Shown: positions 59,171-64,000 of the stretch, in pieces
Numbering within the stretch: the first letter of the stretch is position 1
Layout: the number at the start of each line of letters is the position of its first letter
Source: Nageia nagi
Lineage: Eukaryota; Pinophyta
Length of the DNA stretch: 64,000 nt
Reading direction: 5' to 3'
Assembly (NCBI GenBank): GCA_050084985.1
Contig: JBITNC010000001.1
Span: 194,556,001-194,620,000 of the forward strand
Notes under the pieces: model-generated
Databases searched by the model: none
What the model was told of the DNA's origin: nothing
What the model saw: the letters and a program-made list of their open reading frames with translations, nothing else
Made by a program: the position numbers and the translations under genes

Positions 59171-59524
59171 GCTCTTTTTGCCACAATTATCATTCACTCA
59201 AAAACTCCACTTTTCGATCATTGTCATGACCCAAAACTCCATCATGTGAGATGTCGATTGAAATCAGGCTTTGACTTGGCCATTGGATACATTGAACCCT
59301 CATCAGGACTCCAAAGGCATGCTCGATCATCTAGCCAACCTGACTCTTCATTTTTGGCCATAGATTGATCATGCCCAAGCAATGTCCCTCATTGCCATTG
59401 AAAAAATTGGATCCCCAAAATACTACATCTTGGAGTTTGTTGTGTGTGCTCAACACCTCCTAATGGTTGCATCTAGTTGGCTTGTTCGAGGAGGTGGAAA
59501 GGGTTTGGACTTGCTAGGCTCCTT

Positions 59525-60451
59525 TTTCTCAATATGTGTTTTTGATGTTTTTCTTGTTGAGCAATCTATAGTCGATGCACATCCTCATCATCCCATCCAT
59601 CTTCTTGACCAACACCATTGAAGAAGCAAATGGACTAGAGCTGGGCTGAATGAATCCCATATCTAGCAACTCCTTGATAGTTTTCTCTATCTCATCCTTG
59701 TACACTTTTGGATGCCTGTAAGGGGTGACCATAACTGGCTTAGCTCCTGATTCCAACTCCAACATGTGCTCAAACCCTCTGGAAAGTGGCAAGCCCTTAG
59801 GTATGTCACCAAAAACATCTGGGTATAGATCCAAGATGCATTGGATTTTAGGCAGCTACTCCTTGGCCTCCCCAATGTGAAACATGGGGCCTCCCTTGGC
59901 CATGGTAAAGATGCGGCCCCATTCTACATCTCTCTTCCAGACTATGGCATTCATCTTCTTGGCCGATATCACCTGAGTGATGGCCTCTAATCTGCCACTG
60001 GTAGAATTGGATTGAAGCATCAACTTCCTCCCTACTTCCTTCTTTCGATCCAAGGATGTGTCCTCCTCTCTGACTCCTTCAAATCTAGATGTTGGGGTTT
60101 TGACTAGCTCCATCCCTCCAACATTGGTTTTCTGCCATGCTACCAGTCCATATCCCAACAGGTCTTGATACAACTGAAAGGTGATGTCTCTCTGGAACTC
60201 TTTGGTAGTTCCTCGGTAGATCTAGAGCAAGATCACAATTTTTGGTGGTGTCTTATGTGGAGGCACAAATCTAGGCTCCCATGCTTGTCCCTTCTTGCTC
60301 ATCCTTTCAACATTTCACTTCCCAAGAACCATACAAGCCTCTCCCTTTCTTCCAAAGGGACTTTATTATCTTTGAATCTCTGAAGAAGTTGGCGGAAGAC
60401 TACTTGGCCGTATTCAGACTTCCTCACTTTGGCTGTAGATTTGGCTTCCAT
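59525..60451 (-). pseudogene. Gypsy leader segment and RT N-terminus
   Basis: On the minus strand the frame opens with MEAKST at 60451 and reproduces the leader segment of the chromovirus at 16984 (ERERLVWFLG, MYQDLLGYG, TMAKGGP). It then enters RT ([52 protein letters not shown]) and stops abruptly near 59529. Distances between landmarks equal those in the other copy to within a base or two. Frame breaks are present. The rest of pol is missing. Confidence 0.85.
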
Positions 60452-60474
60452 ACCCTCAAGTGGCAAGATCTTCA

Positions 60475-60486
60475 GCTCTAATACCA
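60475..60486 (-). other. Primer-binding site of minus-strand gypsy element
   Basis: On the minus strand this reads tggtattagagc, two bases inside the LTR, one change from the initiator tRNA-Met consensus site. Confidence 0.8.
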
Positions 60487-60488
60487 CT

Positions 60489-60921
60489 TGTGATGATCCA
60501 AAATGAAATTGAAACACACACTAGCTAATTTGGACCATCAAACCCTGATGTCAGGTCTAGGGCACCAAAACTCGAACATGCAAACCGTCCAATGCCAACG
60601 TTAGGGTTAGAACATCCAGTATGAACTTTAAGAATGCAAATATGCAATGTTCAAGCTAGGGCATCATTATCACACATTCACAACACCAAGATGCCAACGT
60701 TTGGCTATAGCATGCAATATTCAATCAACAATACATCATAATGACAATGCATGATAAGTACAAGCACAAACAACCACAATGATCCAACACATGCACAAGA
60801 TGAGTTAATGCAACACAAACATGAGATTCAATTGCCCTCGCCAGTATATAAATGATATGAAGTAGTGCAATACAATACCAAGCCCTAGGGGGCATTCGTT
60901 GGCCTCTCTGGAGCCAACTAG
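60489..60921 (-). repeat. 5' LTR of minus-strand gypsy element (partial)
   Basis: This starts tgtgatgatcc on the plus strand and matches the distal part of the split LTR at 13850-14300. It is interrupted at 60921 by the second copia element, whose duplication actag lies at 60917-60921. The remainder would lie beyond the window. Confidence 0.85.
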
Positions 60922-61410
60922 TGATGGAGGTAGTTCTACACTAATCCTCAAGGTCCAAGACTATAGGAAACTTAATCATTCAACATCTACAAGCTAATAA
61001 CACCATTCACACAAGATAACACCAATATAAGTGGTTCCTCCCTCCTTGGGAGTACATCCACAACTAGATCTCAATTCTCAAACTATGCATCCTCTTACTA
61101 CAATTCCTTTCTCTCCTACACAAACTAGTAGAGTAATCTTACTCAAAATCTAAGTGATATTACAAGAGGAGAGGCCCTCTATTTATAGCATGAGAGCACC
61201 TCCCTAACCTCTCTTTAACCCAAGGGTAAGGTTAGGGTTACAATAAATATATTACCTAACTTTAACCTACCAACTAACCACATGGTAAGGTCAAAGTTTA
61301 CATAATAAAGAATTCAATTAATCCCTTAAGGTATCTAAATATCCTTTAAGTGATTAATTGAATTTACAAGGAGTTTAGATATTCACAATATTTCATTACA
61401 AATTCTAACA
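60922..61410 (-). repeat. 3' LTR of second copia element
   Basis: This 489-bp LTR begins tgatggagg and ends attctaaca, with a TATA box on the minus strand near 61185. The polypurine tract aagggggag is just internal (61411-61420). Confidence 0.9.
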
Positions 61411-61994
61411 CTCCCCCTTAATGCAATATTGGGATAGAGCGTAGAAGAGAGAAGAGAAAGAGAGTAAGAGAGAGTTCTCCTCCATAGAGATACAAGCGAA
61501 GAAGAGAACATTTACATATTTGAGAATCTTTTTGAGAACTAGTTTGAGACTCACTACATTACCATTTGACAAAATGGTTTACAATACAATCATTAACCAC
61601 AACTGGTTTCACTGTACATAGTAGTCGATCAACTTTAAGCTCACATGTGAGTCTCCATAAGCTTGCTTACACAAGGTGAGTAACCTGCATTTCTGAAGAA
61701 GATCCTACATGCTACAAGCAACTCATGAACAAAATCAGTTAGATGCATCATATATTTATTTTATTAATAAGAGAATCAAATAATGCCATCTTATAAATAA
61801 CTGATCAATGGTGCACTATAAGTCATCACAGAGATGCCAAGCCATCACTCATAGTCACCTGTTGTATATAGACATGTGTTGATTATTAATAGAGCATAAC
61901 ATATAGACGACTGTACAATGCCTAAAGACACATACCAGATCTTCTCATATGAATACTTGAACAATGAAACTGATTGATCAATTATATGCTCAAA

Positions 61995-62095
61995 AAATTG
62001 TACAACAAGTTTCTCACGCAGAGCAAACTTACCACGGAGGTATAAAATGTACAAGAAGTTCCTCACACAAAGCGAACTTACCACGGAGGTATATC
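61995..62095. repeat. Copia 3' UTR repeat, two units
   Basis: Two copies of the unit with core gcaaacttaccacggagg lie in the same position as the ten-unit array of the first element. Confidence 0.9.
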
Positions 62096-62164
62096 ATAAT
62101 CAACACTATATAACAACAAAAAAAGGGGCCTCTTAGAGGTGAAGTTGTCATCACTAACAAAAGT

Positions 62165-63500
62165 TCAAACTTCACTCCCCCTTGAGGGCAACTTCACCAA
62201 CCCGAGATAATCCCTAAGCTTGCTGAACTGAGCTTCAGGAAGGGGCTTGGTGAATAAATCAGCGGAGTTTATAGTAGATGGACAATACTCCAAGTGTATG
62301 ATGTCATCTAGAACCTTCTCCCTGATAAAATGGGCTTGGATTTCCACATGTTTGGTTCTCTGATGGAACACAGGATTCTTAGCCAAAGAGATAGCCGATT
62401 GATTGTCTGAAGAAATAAGAGATGGGCCATTTTGCTCATAACCAATTTCATTCAGAATATGCCTCAGCCAAATAGCTTCCTGGGTGGCAACAGACATGGC
62501 TCGATATTCGGCTTCGGTGGTAGAAAGAGTCACAATAGGTTGCTTCTTGGAAGCCCAAGAGATAGCACCTGAACCAATGCTGAACACATATGCAGAGGTT
62601 GATTTTCTATCATCTCTATCTCCCCCATAATCAGAATCTGAGAACCCGGAGAGAACAATCGAGGGCACTTTGGAATACTTAAGAGCAAGATCTTTTGTTC
62701 CTGCCACATACCTCAAGATTTGCTTAACAGCATTGAGGTGCTCAACATATGGTTTTTGCATGAATCGTGCCATCAGATTCACTGCAAAGGCAATATTAGG
62801 TCGAGAGATAGTCAGATACAGAAGACTACCGATCAATTGCCTATAAGCTGTAGCATCAGCCAACTGAGAATCTGAGCTCAGAGATACAACGATTCTAGGA
62901 GAAACAGGTATTGCAGTATATCTACACTCCTCCATTCCAAACTTTTGCAAGATGTCTGATATATACTTAGATTGACTAAGATAAGTACAATCTTTGTGTT
63001 GGTATACTTGCATCCCAAGATAGTAATGCAATAGACCTAGATCAGTCATTTCAAATGTTGCCTTCAGTTTGGATATGCACTCTTGGATGATTTCATTATT
63101 ATTGCCAGTTATGAGAAGACCATCCACATAAAGGAGAATTAAGACCACATCTTTTCCTTGATTGAGTACATAGAGATCTGAGTCAGAGAAGCACTTGGAA
63201 AAACCAATATCTGCAAAGAATCCTAAAATTTTCTTGTACCATGCTCTAGGTGCTTGCTTAAGTCCATACAAAGACTTCTTTAGCTTGCACACAAAAGACT
63301 CTTTACCTTCTGGAATAAATCCTTCTGGTTGATTCATGTAGATTTCTACATCCAAGTCACCATTGACAAATGCACTCTTAACATCAACTTGAAAAACTTT
63401 CCATCCTTGAGCTGCAGAAAGAGCAAGGATTATCCTGACAGTAGGCATCTTGGCCACAGGAGCAAAGGTTTCCTCATAATCAATACCATATTTCTAAGCG
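62165..63500 (-). pseudogene. Copia reverse transcriptase and RNase H, nearly intact
   Basis: The frame is open for 430 codons from AKMPTVRIILALSAAQG to the stop after SRGSEV. It includes VDVKSAFVNGDL, KSLYGLKQAPRAWY, a YVDGLL in place of YVDDLL (the second catalytic Asp has become Gly) and RNase H with SDSDYGGD. Just upstream a TAG at about 63495 replaces the CAG of the first element (GFA-stop-KYG). Although long and open, the loss of the YVDD Asp should abolish polymerase activity. Confidence 0.92.
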
Positions 63501-63513
63501 AATCCTTTGGCCA

Positions 63514-64000
63514 CTAACCTTGCTTTGTATTTTTCAATTTTCCATCAGAATTGTACTTGACCTTGTATATCCATTTATTTTCAATTACATTTTTCTCATT
63601 GGGATAAGGAACCAAATCCCAAGTTTCATTTTTTATGAGCGCCTCATACTCAACTTTCATAGCTTCCATCCAACACTCTTGCTTGAAAGCTTCTTTGAAG
63701 GTTGATGGCTCATTCTTATTATCAATTTTGGCAAATAAAGATTTATTCAAGGTCATACTCCTTATAATTCTCTGAGCTAGAGAATTTTGCTCTTGTGGTG
63801 ACTTCCCTACATTATCATCCAACCAGTTAGGTGCAGGCGAAGAACCATCTGAATCAGACACCTCAGCATGAGAAGTCGTATCCTCAGGAAGTTCATTGAA
63901 CTTGACATCCCTAGAAACAAAAACTATTTTATGGGATGAGGAGTAAAGCCTGTAACCTCTATGCTGATTATCATACCCCACAAAGATGCATTTTTCTGAT
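63514..64000 (-). pseudogene. Copia integrase C-terminal region (partial)
   Basis: From GYDNQHRGYR through the Ser/Asp-rich linker to KWIYKVKYNSDG, it is open and matches the first element. It keeps the Trp that is a stop there. A one-base deletion near 63541 puts it out of phase with RT. The upstream core is outside the window. Confidence 0.88.

Larger units (their letters stand above)
60922..64000 (-). mobile_element. Second Ty1/copia element of the same family (partial)
   Basis: The 3' LTR (60922-61410), polypurine tract, 3' UTR with two repeat units, and pol up to the integrase C-terminal region are present before the window ends. It is closely similar to 30326-39606. Having both copies lets individual mutations be polarised. 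It landed inside a gypsy LTR. Confidence 0.93.

Overview
This is nuclear DNA of a large-genome seed plant. Almost everything in it is retrotransposon sequence at different stages of decay, and a few exons of a host gene are scattered through it on the minus strand. The very long TE-filled introns, the many old LTR elements and the lack of any compact gene suggest a conifer-like genome, but that is an inference and no lineage-specific marker was seen. There are no bacterial features, CRISPR arrays or rRNA genes.

The host gene is a DEAD-box RNA helicase that resembles Prp28/DDX23 (plant RH21). Seven recognisable exons lie between 44861 and 6583. They carry the GGQS, TPGR, DEAD and GxGxD motif regions and mostly sit between canonical splice sites. 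The copy is broken: it has frameshifts, an in-frame stop and a changed motif V, and the exon segment expected to carry the SAT motif was not found. I read it as a pseudogene.

Region by region: 1-5.8 kb holds gypsy remnants and two solo LTRs, each with a 5-bp target duplication. 7.1-11.7 kb holds the first copy of a long unknown protein family (called S here), which abuts a helicase exon. 13.84-44.38 kb is one 30.5-kb composite insertion in a helicase intron, bounded by a 17-bp duplication and an A8 tail. Inside it are a gypsy solo LTR, itself split by a chromovirus whose 5' LTR carries a hAT-like MITE; an LTR element with a giant ORF and no reverse transcriptase (L); a 9.3-kb copia element that carries a PP2C gene fragment; a gag-like ORF (G) split by L; a TATA-containing repeat array; and the second copy of S. 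46.7-53 kb holds a copia gag remnant, two decayed LINEs and another LTR. 53-59.5 kb is dominated by tandem repeats, including an array of hairpin-forming modules, plus one 214-codon unknown ORF. 59.5-64 kb is a minus-strand gypsy element interrupted by a second copy of the same copia family, which runs off the window.

Three themes stand out. Target duplications allow the order of insertions to be read. Stop codons are mostly TAG at sites where a sister copy or the family pattern has CAG, as expected for decay driven by CHG methylation. At least two long protein families of unknown function (L and S) travel in these elements without any polymerase.
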